Positions 10,418 to 19,204 of a stretch of DNA of 64,000 nt are shown one piece after another (positions within the stretch are counted from its first letter, which is position 1; every line of letters starts with the position of its first letter). The notes below the pieces were generated by a model. It was given only the letters and a program-made list of their open reading frames with translations. It was not told where the DNA came from and ran no database searches. Origin of the DNA: Acidisphaera sp. (GTDB lineage Bacteria; Pseudomonadota; Alphaproteobacteria; Acetobacterales; Acetobacteraceae); assembly GCA_019240635.1 (NCBI GenBank), contig JAFAYA010000014.1:1-64000 (forward strand), read 5' to 3'. Both the position numbers and the translations under genes were made by a program.

Positions 10418-11913
10418 GCGGCTGGAGTACCGGCTACGTCAGCGACGTGCCGTACATCCGCGGCTTCTATCGCCAGCAATCCCCGCTGCATCTCGACATC
10501 GCCTGCCTGCTCGGCAACACGGTCCCGGTCGGTGCGGCGACCGCCCCGACCCTGTCCTATCTCGAGCTGGGCTGCGGCCAGGGCTACGGCGCGCTGGCGC
10601 TGGCCGCGAGCCATCCGAACTGGCGCATCACCGCGGTCGATCTGCTGCCCGCGCATATCGCCGACGCGCGGGAGTTCGCCGCGGAGGCGGGCATCGGGAA
10701 CGCCGCCTTCATCGAAGCCGATCTCGTGACCCTGACGCAGGACTCGCTCGCGGCGGCGATCCCCGAGGCCGATGTCGTCAGCATGCACGGGCTGTGGGCC
10801 TGGGTCACCGAACCGGTTCGCGCGGGCATCGTCCGGCTGCTGCGCGCCAAGCTGCGGCCCGGCGGCATGGTGCATATCAGCTACAACGCCCTGCCGGGCT
10901 GGCAGGGCACGCTCGGCATGCAGCGGCTGCTGCGCGAATCCGGGCTGCGGCTGGCGAGGCGCAGCGATCGGCAGGCGGCGGCGGGCCTCGAAATCGTGCG
11001 CGCGCTGTTCGCCACGAAAGCCGTGAATCTGGTGAACGATCCCTTCGTCAAGCACGTCGTCGAACGCAACATCTCGGCGGACTATCTGTCGCACGAATAC
11101 ATGAACGTCGGCTGGTCGCCGTGCTTTCACGCCGACGTCGCCGCCGCGCTCGCGGAGGCGAAGCTCGACTGGGTCGCCTCCGCCGAGCTGTTCGAGAACT
11201 TCACCGAGCTGATGCTCGACGCCGAGCAGCGCGAAATCATGAATCGCTTCGACGAGCCGGGGATGCGCGAGCTGGTCAAAGACCTTTGCGTCAAGCGCGG
11301 CCTGCGCCAGGACCTGTTCGTCCGCGGCGCCCGCCGCCTCGACCCCGAGAGTCGCGACCGGGCACTCCGGGACATGATCCTCCTGCCGTCGCGCACGGCC
11401 GAATCCTTCGACTACGCGGCCATCTTCCCGGCCGGCAAGGCGGATCTCGAACCAAGCTTCTACGGCCCGGTGACGGCCGCACTGGCCACCGGCCCGAAGA
11501 CCGTCGGCGACCTGCTCGATCTGCCGGACCTGCCGCGCCGCGGCAATCCGGCGGAACTCATCGGCATGCTCGTCGGCACCGAGCAGGCGGTTCCGGCCGC
11601 ACGCCTCGCGGGCGAGAGCGACGCCGCGAGTGTGCGCTTCAACGTGGCCACCGCGCGGCGGCTGCTGAACCCCGACCGCCTGACCGCGGTGCTGGCACTC
11701 GCCTCGAGCCGGCACGGCGCGACGCTGCCGACCCAGGCGCTCGAACTGTTCGTCTGGGAGCGGCTGCGACGCGACGAGCCGGCCGACCCGGCCGCCTGGG
11801 CTGACCGGCTGACCAGCTCCGAGGACGTGGAGAACCGGAAAAAGGTGCTCGAATATCTTGGCAACGTGGTCAGCAATCGCGTGCCGGTCTGGCGATCGCT
11901 TCACGTTCTCTGA
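10414..11913 (+). CDS. Class I SAM-dependent methyltransferase, likely with a C-terminal methyltransferase-regulatory-domain architecture
   Basis: SAM motif I YLELGCGQGYGALALAASHPNWRITAVDLLPAHIADAREFA; ATGA overlap with tssG; ~500 aa. Confidence 0.85.
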   Translation: MSGWSTGYVSDVPYIRGFYRQQSPLHLDIACLLGNTVPVGAATAPTLSYLELGCGQGYGALALAASHPNWRITAVDLLPAHIADAREFAAEAGIGNAAFIEADLVTLTQDSLAAAIPEADVVSMHGLWAWVTEPVRAGIVRLLRAKLRPGGMVHISYNALPGWQGTLGMQRLLRESGLRLARRSDRQAAAGLEIVRALFATKAVNLVNDPFVKHVVERNISADYLSHEYMNVGWSPCFHADVAAALAEAKLDWVASAELFENFTELMLDAEQREIMNRFDEPGMRELVKDLCVKRGLRQDLFVRGARRLDPESRDRALRDMILLPSRTAESFDYAAIFPAGKADLEPSFYGPVTAALATGPKTVGDLLDLPDLPRRGNPAELIGMLVGTEQAVPAARLAGESDAASVRFNVATARRLLNPDRLTAVLALASSRHGATLPTQALELFVWERLRRDEPADPAAWADRLTSSEDVENRKKVLEYLGNVVSNRVPVWRSLHVL

Positions 11914-11950
11914 CCGGCCACCGCGGAGAGAGTCGTTTGCGGCAGAAGGA

Positions 11951-12015
11951 AAGGCCAGGGGCTCTGGGCCCGTGGACCCCCGCCAAAGGCAGAGTCTTTT
12001 GCAGTCCTTGACTTT
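11951..12015 (+). repeat. Dispersed intergenic double-hairpin repeat, copy A
   Basis: aaggccaggggctctgggcccgtggacccccgccaaaggcagagtcttttgcagtccttgacttt aligns with copies at 52099-52158 and 63918-63975. Confidence 0.8.
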
Positions 12016-12068
12016 ACGTCACGCGGCCGCTGGCAATTGCGGTCCAACGCCCTGGAAGGAACGCCACC

Positions 12069-12719
12069 ATGCACCCATACGCCTCGCTGACCGCCGCCAC
12101 GGCTCTGCTCGCGCTGGCGGCCATCAGCCCCGGCCCCGCGCTGGCGCAGGCCAATCCGTCGTCCAGCGACATCATCAATTCGCTTCGCCCGACCGGCCCC
12201 ATCGTCGGCGGGACGCGCGGCATCCGTCCGGTCGGCCCGGGCACCGAGCCGGCGCCCTCCGCCGCCCCGGCGATCACGGCGCCGGCGCCGCGCGCACCCG
12301 CCTCCCGGCACGCCCCCGCGACCGCGGCCGCCGCCCAGCCGATAGCGCCGCCGCCGGCCGGCGGATCAGCGCCGTCGGTCAACCTGACGGTGCAGTTCGC
12401 CAACGGCTCCGACCAGCTCACGCCGGGCGCCATGCACACGCTCGATGAACTCGGCCGCGCCCTGTCGAGCCAGGATCTCGCCTCCTACCGCTTCCGTATC
12501 GAGGGCCACACCGACACGGTCGGCCGCGCCGATTCCAACAAGACCCTCTCCGAGCAGCGGGCCGAGAAGGTGGTCGACTATCTGGCCGCCAAGTTCAACA
12601 TCGACCGCAGCCGTCTCCAGGCGATCGGCATGGGCGAAGAAGGTCTGCTCGTGCAGACCGGCCCGAACGTGCCGGAGCCGCGCAACCGGCGCGTTCAGGT
12701 CGTCAATCTCGGCGCCTGA
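12069..12719 (+). CDS. OmpA-family peptidoglycan-binding protein
   Basis: N-terminal signal peptide (LLALAAISPGPALAQA), Pro/Ala linker, OmpA C-domain FRIEGHTDTVGRADSNKTLSEQRAEKVVDYLAAKFNIDRSRLQAIGMGEE...NRRVQVV. Confidence 0.92.
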   Translation: MHPYASLTAATALLALAAISPGPALAQANPSSSDIINSLRPTGPIVGGTRGIRPVGPGTEPAPSAAPAITAPAPRAPASRHAPATAAAAQPIAPPPAGGSAPSVNLTVQFANGSDQLTPGAMHTLDELGRALSSQDLASYRFRIEGHTDTVGRADSNKTLSEQRAEKVVDYLAAKFNIDRSRLQAIGMGEEGLLVQTGPNVPEPRNRRVQVVNLGA

Positions 12720-12737
12720 CGGGCGTCGTCCAGGCGC

Positions 12738-13877
12738 ATGGTGACCGCCCCCGGCAACACCGATGACACGCTGCGGATGGGGCCGTCGCGACGCCGGGGT
12801 ACACGCTGGACGGTGCTCGCCTGCGCTGCAATCGTGCTGGCGGGCGGCGGCTTCCTGGCCGGACGCGTGCTACGGCCGCCCGCCGCGCCACCGGCTGTCA
12901 CCCCGGCCGTCACCCAGGCCGTGGCTCCGGCCGCCCCAGCCCTCACCGCCGTGCCGCCGGCGCCGCCGCCGTCAGCTTTCGCCATCCGCACCGCAACGGA
13001 GGCGGAGATCGCGGCGGATGTGCCGGACACGCTGACCATGTTCCGGTTTGCGCCCAATCCGCACGTCATCGTCCTTGATTTCGCGAGCCTGCGCGAGCAG
13101 GGGCTGATGCTGAACCGCGTCGCGGCACTCGTGGAGAAGGCGGGGCTGCCACGCGACCGCGTGCTGAACGACGCCGAATTGAATGACGCGATCCGAAGGA
13201 GCGGCGCGACCGTCGAGACCTACTATCTCGGCCACGACTACAGCGCCGCCGCGATCGCCCGCTTCTTCGCGCTGGCCGATCGCGACGGCGTGCGCCTCTA
13301 TCCTGAAGAGGAGAAGCTGCGCGCGCTGGCGGCGGACCAGGGCTGGCTGAAGCCGGACGCCGTCGGCGCGGTCATTTCGGTGCCGCGAGCCGGGCTCGAT
13401 CCCATCGTCGATGCGGCCGCGCGCGCGGTGATCCTGCATCATGAACTCTCGCACGGAGAGTATTTCACCGACCCCGCCTACGCCGGCTATGTGCAGCGCT
13501 TCTGGCGCAACACGCTGACCGACGGCGACCGCGCCGCCTTCCGCGATTTCCTCGGCCGGGAAGACTACGACACCGGAGTCGAGGACCTCGTGATCAACGA
13601 GATGCAGGCCTATCTGATGCACACGCGCGACCCGCGCTTCTTCAATGCACGCGCGCTCGGCTTGCCCGCCGATCGCGTAGCATTGCTGCAGGCCCTGTTC
13701 CTGCTGAACATGCCGGCCGGATGGCTGCGGGACTGCACGCCCGCGCCGTCCGCCGCGTTGCCGACGCCGGTCCGCGCGCCGAGGCGGCGGCGCTACCGGT
13801 GCGGCTCGGTCACCAACGCCACGGCATTGCCGGCCAGGCGCCCGCCGCGCCGGCGCAAGGCGTCGATCGCCGCCTGA
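12738..13877 (+). CDS. Membrane-anchored putative zinc metallopeptidase (HExxH), otherwise uncharacterised
   Basis: N-terminal TM segment WTVLACAAIVLAGGGFLAGRVL; AVILHHELSHGEYF, then VEDLVINEMQAYLMHTRDPRFF (possible third ligand). Confidence 0.65.
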   Translation: MVTAPGNTDDTLRMGPSRRRGTRWTVLACAAIVLAGGGFLAGRVLRPPAAPPAVTPAVTQAVAPAAPALTAVPPAPPPSAFAIRTATEAEIAADVPDTLTMFRFAPNPHVIVLDFASLREQGLMLNRVAALVEKAGLPRDRVLNDAELNDAIRRSGATVETYYLGHDYSAAAIARFFALADRDGVRLYPEEEKLRALAADQGWLKPDAVGAVISVPRAGLDPIVDAAARAVILHHELSHGEYFTDPAYAGYVQRFWRNTLTDGDRAAFRDFLGREDYDTGVEDLVINEMQAYLMHTRDPRFFNARALGLPADRVALLQALFLLNMPAGWLRDCTPAPSAALPTPVRAPRRRRYRCGSVTNATALPARRPPRRRKASIAA

Positions 13878-15973
13878 AGCTCGCGCAGATACGCATCCGC
13901 CTGCTCGACTTCCGGACGCGCCCGGCTGAACAGCGCCTGCGAGCTTGCGACCGCGATGATCATGTCCGAGCCGTACGGCTGATCGACCTGCCACCCCGTA
14001 AAATTCGCCGTCGGCTGCCCGAGGGTGACGTGGCTTCCCGCGGCATAGAGGTGCGCCGCGTCGGCCTTCGCTGGGCTCATGTGAAACACCGTGCCGTCAT
14101 GGCTCAGGTAGTCGGCACGCAGATAGCCGGCAAAATCCGGCATCGCCAGCCGCGCGATGATCAGGTCGCCTTGCTGCAGCGGCGCTGCGCTGCCGTCCAC
14201 GCTGAGCTGCAGGCTCGGTGGCGCGGCCGCACGACCGGCGATCGGGCGAAGCACGTCGAGCGCCTGGCAGTACGGTCCGTCGAAGCCGGTGACCCGCCAG
14301 TCGATCGATGCCGCGGGTGCCGCGTCGGCGAGGGCACGGCGCAGCGCCGATTCGGACCCGCCGCGTTGCACCAGACCGGAGAGGGCGATGGCGTTGTTCG
14401 TCACGTCGGCGGCCACCAGCGAGCAGTCCACGCCCCCGACCGCGCTGGCGACCGCATCGCGGGAGACCGGCGCGGCATTCATCGCCAGGCTCTGCGTCGA
14501 CGGCGGTTGCGCAGCGACCGCCGGGGGAGGTGGCGCCGGCTGCGTACCGCCCGCTGACGGGCTCGGCGCTGCCGCGGGTGCCGCGGGCGGCACAGGGTTG
14601 GGCGACGGCGCAGGGCTGGGCGGCGCGGCCTGGACGGTCTGCGGCGCCGGCGCAGCAGGGGACGCCGGAGGACTGGCCGCGGGCGGCGTGACGGGCGGAG
14701 CGGGCGGCGGTGACGCCGCGGTCGGCGGAACCGGGGGTGCTGGAGCGGGCGTCGCGGCAACCGGCGCCGTGACGGCCGGTGTCGGCGCGGCAGCGGCATT
14801 GGTTGGGCTCCGGGGCGGCGGCGCGACCGGCGTGGCCGCCGGGCTCGGCGCAGGAGCGGGCGCCGGAGCCACAGCAGCGGTCTGGGCCGGCGGTCCGGCG
14901 GCCGGGGGCGCGGTCGCGGCGGCGTGGGGCGGCGCCTCGCCCGCGCGCAACGCCAGCCAAGCACCCCCGGCGATCAGCGCAAGCACCACCGCGCTGGCGG
15001 CCGCCATCATCGGGAAGCGGCGCGCCGGCCTCGGCGCGGCGACCGCAGGCGGGCCCGGTGTCGGCAAGGCGGATGCGGGCAGTACGAGCGTCGCGTCCGC
15101 GGCGTCGGGCGCGGGACCGTCCGCCGACACGGGCGGCACCGCCGGCGCCTCGAGCGCGCCGCGGATCGCCGCGGCGAACGCGACGGCGCTGGCGTAGCGC
15201 TCTTCCGGGCGCTTCGCCATCGCCTTCCCGACGACCGCATCGAATGCCGGCGGCGCGGTGACCGACAGCTCCGAGGGGCGCGGCGGCGCGGTGTTCAGCG
15301 CCTTGTGCATGATCGCGGTCATGCTGCCTTCGAACGGCCGCTCGCCGGTCAGCAACTGATAGAGCACCACGCCCGACGAATAGATGTCGGTCCGCAGATC
15401 GACCGTCTGCCCCATGAACTGCTCGGGCGACATGTAGGCCGGGGTGCCCAGCACCGTCCCGGCCTGCGTCATGCTGCTGCTCTCGATGCGGGCGATGCCG
15501 AAATCGGCGATCTTCACGTCCCCGGCGGCGGTCAGGATCACATTCGCCGGCTTGATGTCGCGGTGCACCACGCCGCGTTCGTGGCTGTACTGCAGCCCGG
15601 CAAGCAGGCCCTCCATCACCCGCACGGTCTCCGCCGGCGAGAACCGCTCCTGCTTGTCCAGTACCGATTTCAGCGTGTGGCCGTCGACGAACTCCATGAC
15701 GATGTAGGCAAGCTCGCCGGTTTCGCCGTAGTCGAACACGCCGACGATGTTCGGGTGATGCAGCCGCCCGGCCGCCTGCGCCTCCCGCCGGAAGCGCGCC
15801 AGCTCGTCCTGCGCTTCGCTATCCGCGGCATCCGGCAGGCGCACCGTCTTGACCGCCACCTTTCGCTCGATGATGGGGTCGAAGCCCTCGTACACTGTGC
15901 CCATGGCGCCACGCCCGAGCACCGAGCGGATCTCGTACTTGCCGAGCTTTTCCTCGAGCGCCCGTTCACTCAT
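13793..15973 (-). CDS. Serine/threonine protein kinase (PpkA-like) with Pro/Ala-rich linker and C-terminal DUF4384-like region
   Basis: Kinase motifs GRGAMGTVYEG, VAVKTV, HRDIKPANVIL, ADFGIARIE, TPAYMSPEQ; hydrophobic segment MMAAASAVVLALIAGGAWLAL; long PAPPPPA linker. Confidence 0.92.
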   Translation of the reverse strand: MSERALEEKLGKYEIRSVLGRGAMGTVYEGFDPIIERKVAVKTVRLPDAADSEAQDELARFRREAQAAGRLHHPNIVGVFDYGETGELAYIVMEFVDGHTLKSVLDKQERFSPAETVRVMEGLLAGLQYSHERGVVHRDIKPANVILTAAGDVKIADFGIARIESSSMTQAGTVLGTPAYMSPEQFMGQTVDLRTDIYSSGVVLYQLLTGERPFEGSMTAIMHKALNTAPPRPSELSVTAPPAFDAVVGKAMAKRPEERYASAVAFAAAIRGALEAPAVPPVSADGPAPDAADATLVLPASALPTPGPPAVAAPRPARRFPMMAAASAVVLALIAGGAWLALRAGEAPPHAAATAPPAAGPPAQTAAVAPAPAPAPSPAATPVAPPPRSPTNAAAAPTPAVTAPVAATPAPAPPVPPTAASPPPAPPVTPPAASPPASPAAPAPQTVQAAPPSPAPSPNPVPPAAPAAAPSPSAGGTQPAPPPPAVAAQPPSTQSLAMNAAPVSRDAVASAVGGVDCSLVAADVTNNAIALSGLVQRGGSESALRRALADAAPAASIDWRVTGFDGPYCQALDVLRPIAGRAAAPPSLQLSVDGSAAPLQQGDLIIARLAMPDFAGYLRADYLSHDGTVFHMSPAKADAAHLYAAGSHVTLGQPTANFTGWQVDQPYGSDMIIAVASSQALFSRARPEVEQADAYLRELQAAIDALRRRGGRLAGNAVALVTEPHR

Positions 15974-16090
15974 CGCCGGCGGTCTCGCTCCGTCGAACCG
16001 GGGCATCCACCGGGATGCCCGGACAGGCGCCGATCATAGAGCGTGACCGCCCGGATCGGAATCGGCAGAGGGCGTGAATCACGCGAGCAA

Positions 16091-16143
16091 ACAAAAAGTT
16101 AGACCAGCGTCGGCGCGCCTAGGAGTGCCGATCATGGTCTAAC
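16091..16143 (-). terminator. Candidate Rho-independent terminator downstream of the CHAT gene
   Basis: Minus strand: GTTAGACCA tga TCGGC actcctaggcgc GCCGA cgc TGGTCTAAC TTTTTGTTTG; nested perfect stems followed by a T-run. Confidence 0.75.
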
Positions 16144-19100
16144 CCGGCCGTCACCGTCCGGCCACGGCCCTCGCCGATCAGCGCGAACGGCGCCCAGAAG
16201 AACGGGTGGGCGATGGCCGCCGGCATGCCCTTGCCTGCTTCGGCGAGCATGCCGAGCTGAGCGCCTCGCAGCGCGCCGGCGATGCCGCCGTCCTGGCCGG
16301 CCTTCAGCCGACGCATCGTATCGGCCACCAGGAACGCCGCGGCCTGGTCGTTCACCGACCAGTGTGTCACCATCAGCGAGCGCGCGCCGGCATAGAAGAA
16401 GCTGCGGGCCAGGCCCGACAGGCTCTCGCCCGCGGTCTCGCCGCCCGGGCCGCCGGAATTGCAGGCCGAGAGCACGACGACGTCGGCGTCGAGCTGCAGC
16501 CCCGTGACCTCGGAGGCGGTCAGCAGCGCGCCGGACGCGTCCGGCGCCCGCGGCGGGTCGGAGGTGACGATCGCCGGTTCGCTCTCGCATTTCAGCTCGG
16601 CGGGCAACAGGGCGTGCGCCGCGAAGTGCAGGACCCGGTAGTTCCGCAGGTCCGCGTTGCGCACCGCGGCGGCGGTGAAGGCCGGGCCGAGCATCTCATC
16701 CTGCGGCCGGCCGCCGAGCAGCGCCCGCGCCGCCTCCAGCTCGCGCCGCGCATAGGGCAGCGGCGGCAGGCCGGCGAACAGCTTGGCGCTGTCGGCGCAG
16801 GAGCTGCCGGGAAAACTCCGCTCCGCCTGCGCGAGCGTGACCGGCCGGAAGTCGCCGAAGCCGAACCAGGGCAGGCCCGCCCGCGACCCGCCGGCGACCT
16901 TGCGCAGCGACACGAAATTCGCCGCCGCCGGCACATGCGCGATCGCGAAGCGCTTCAGCAGCCAAGGGGCATCAGCCAGGTGCTCGGCGTCGGCGGGCCC
17001 GGTCAGCAGCACCGCGAAAGGCAGGGACAGCAGCGGTCCGGCCGGCGCCACGACCAGCGAACCGACGCCCTGCAGCTGCGCCTCGAGCGGCCCAAGCGTG
17101 TCCCGATAGATCTGCTGGGCGTCCGCCACGTCGAACCGGGGCAAGGCGGCCGTGGTCGGCTCGATGCCGGCGCGCACGCGCTGCACGAGCGCCGTCATCT
17201 GCGCGCTGTTCGCCGGCACGCGCGCGACGGCAATCTGCCCGCCCCGCAGCACGAAGGTCCAGCCGCCGTCATCGGTCAGCGTGATCGCGGCGAACGCCTC
17301 GTCCGGTCCCAGCGCGGCCAGCACGTCCTTGGCCGAAACCACCTGCTGGACGAGCTGGCCGTAGTTCGGGGAGGCCGCCTGCAGCGCCGCGTCGGCGTCG
17401 GCATAGGCCCCCTGCGCCTCGGCGATGGCATGGTCGAGCGTGGCGGCATTCGCCGGTGCGGCGGGTGCACCCTGCTCCTGCACCATCGCCTCGCGCTGGC
17501 GATAGAGCACGTCGAGCCGCGCCTGCGCGTCCTGCTGCCGGCGGATCGCGTCGCCGACCCGCGGGTCGCGCGAATTCTCGCCCAGGCGCGCGGTCGCCAG
17601 CGCGATCTGCTGGCTGGTCACGCCGCCCTGGGCAAGCTGCGACGCCTCGAACATCTCGGCCAGCAGCTGCTGGCGGTCCGCGGGCTGGCGATCCGCCGCC
17701 GCGGCGTAGATCGCGAGGCACGGCTCGAGCAGGCTCGGCCGCGTGCCGGCCCGCAGGGTGCGCAGCAGCGCCACGCCTTGCCGGCACAGCCCCAGCGCAT
17801 CCGCCGTGTCGTTCTGCCGCGCCAGCTCGGCGGCGTGCAGGAGCTCGGTCTGGGCGAGCGGCCGCGTGCCGGGCTGCGCGGTGGTGAAATCGACCGTGGA
17901 CTGCGCGAGCCCCGCCGACGCGGCGGCGTAGTGTCCCGCCAGCGACGCGGCGGTCGCGGCGGTGCGGGAGAGCCGCGCCGTCAGGATCGGCTGGCGCAGC
18001 CCGTGCGCCGCGGCGAGCGACTCCGCGGCGGCGATCTCCGCCTCGCTCTCCTGGCGCCGGTTCAGCGCCCGCAGCACGATCGCCTGGTAGCGCCGGGTCT
18101 CGATCACGCCGACCAGCGCACTCTGCTGCGCGGGATCGGACACCAGCTCGTCCTCGCTCGGCAGGTCGGACATGCTGCCGCCGCCACTGCTGGCCAGCAC
18201 CATCCGCCCCGCCGCCGGCCGGCTGGCGAGCGCCTCCTTCGGCAGCAGCGCGGCGTAGCCGGCCTCGGCGCGCTGCAGCAGGCCGAGCGCCGCCTCGTCG
18301 TGGCCCTGGTTCAGCGCGTCGAGCGCCTGGTAGTGCAGCAATCGCGCCGGCGCGGTCGCATCCGCGGCGTGCGCGGCCAGGCGCTGCGCCTGCGCGAACA
18401 GCGCATCCGCCTCGGCAAAGCGCCCCTGGTCGGAAATCTGCAGCGCCAGGCTCATCAGCGCGTTCGCGGTATTCGGATTGTCGTGGCCGAGCGCCTTCTG
18501 CTGCAAAGCGAGCGCTGCGCGGAACGCCTGTTCGGCCGCGGCGTAGCTTTCCGCCAGGTTGGCCCGCGTGCCCGCCAGCATCAGCCGCTCGTACTGGCCG
18601 ATATCGCCGGAGCTGAACGCCTGGGCCGCCAGGCGCGCGGCGAACAGCGCGTCGGCCTGCGAAGGCGGCGGAGCGGCATCGGCCTGCAGCCGGCCGGAGA
18701 GCACGCCGATGGAGCGCTCCATCACCGGCAAGGTCGGCTCGACGCCGTCCGCTTGGTACGCCGTGCCGTCGATCGAAGCGACCAGCGCCAGCTGCGGCCA
18801 TCCGCCGGCCTTGCGCGTGCATTGCAGCGCCGCCGCCGGCAGCCCGCCGAGGATCGTGGTGCTCGTTGGCGTGCCGCAGACATAGCGGGTATCCAGCGCC
18901 GCCCGCCACGGGCTCGCGGCTGCGAGCCCGATCAGCGCGTCGGCCCCGGCCGCGCCGCCGCGCGCGACGTGCGCACTCGGCTGCTCCCAGGTGCCGCAGA
19001 AGATATCGACCTGCCCGGCCGCCGCTGCCTGCTGCGTGCAGGCCTCGCCGGCGGCGTTGCGCCCGACCGCGAGCGCCGTCGTCGCGCTGCCGCCGGGGTG

Positions 19101-19202
19101 GCCGCCGAGATAGGCCTCGGGCGGTGGACGCGCGCAGCTCGCGAGCGCCATCCCGAGCAGCAGGCCGAAGCAGGCACGGACCGTGCAGCCTGGCGCGTCC
19201 AT
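16119..19202 (-). CDS. TPR + CHAT (caspase/separase-like) protease, predicted lipoprotein
   Basis: CHAT dyad regions VLHFAAHALLP and VVVLSACNSGGPGGETAGESLSGLARSFFYAGARSLMVTHWSVND; kinesin-light-chain-like TPR (LGHDNPNTANALMSLALQISDQGRFAEADALFAQAQRLA); N-terminal lipobox LLGMALASC. Confidence 0.92.
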   Translation of the reverse strand: MDAPGCTVRACFGLLLGMALASCARPPPEAYLGGHPGGSATTALAVGRNAAGEACTQQAAAAGQVDIFCGTWEQPSAHVARGGAAGADALIGLAAASPWRAALDTRYVCGTPTSTTILGGLPAAALQCTRKAGGWPQLALVASIDGTAYQADGVEPTLPVMERSIGVLSGRLQADAAPPPSQADALFAARLAAQAFSSGDIGQYERLMLAGTRANLAESYAAAEQAFRAALALQQKALGHDNPNTANALMSLALQISDQGRFAEADALFAQAQRLAAHAADATAPARLLHYQALDALNQGHDEAALGLLQRAEAGYAALLPKEALASRPAAGRMVLASSGGGSMSDLPSEDELVSDPAQQSALVGVIETRRYQAIVLRALNRRQESEAEIAAAESLAAAHGLRQPILTARLSRTAATAASLAGHYAAASAGLAQSTVDFTTAQPGTRPLAQTELLHAAELARQNDTADALGLCRQGVALLRTLRAGTRPSLLEPCLAIYAAAADRQPADRQQLLAEMFEASQLAQGGVTSQQIALATARLGENSRDPRVGDAIRRQQDAQARLDVLYRQREAMVQEQGAPAAPANAATLDHAIAEAQGAYADADAALQAASPNYGQLVQQVVSAKDVLAALGPDEAFAAITLTDDGGWTFVLRGGQIAVARVPANSAQMTALVQRVRAGIEPTTAALPRFDVADAQQIYRDTLGPLEAQLQGVGSLVVAPAGPLLSLPFAVLLTGPADAEHLADAPWLLKRFAIAHVPAAANFVSLRKVAGGSRAGLPWFGFGDFRPVTLAQAERSFPGSSCADSAKLFAGLPPLPYARRELEAARALLGGRPQDEMLGPAFTAAAVRNADLRNYRVLHFAAHALLPAELKCESEPAIVTSDPPRAPDASGALLTASEVTGLQLDADVVVLSACNSGGPGGETAGESLSGLARSFFYAGARSLMVTHWSVNDQAAAFLVADTMRRLKAGQDGGIAGALRGAQLGMLAEAGKGMPAAIAHPFFWAPFALIGEGRGRTVTAGLDHDRHS

Positions 19203-19204
19203 GC

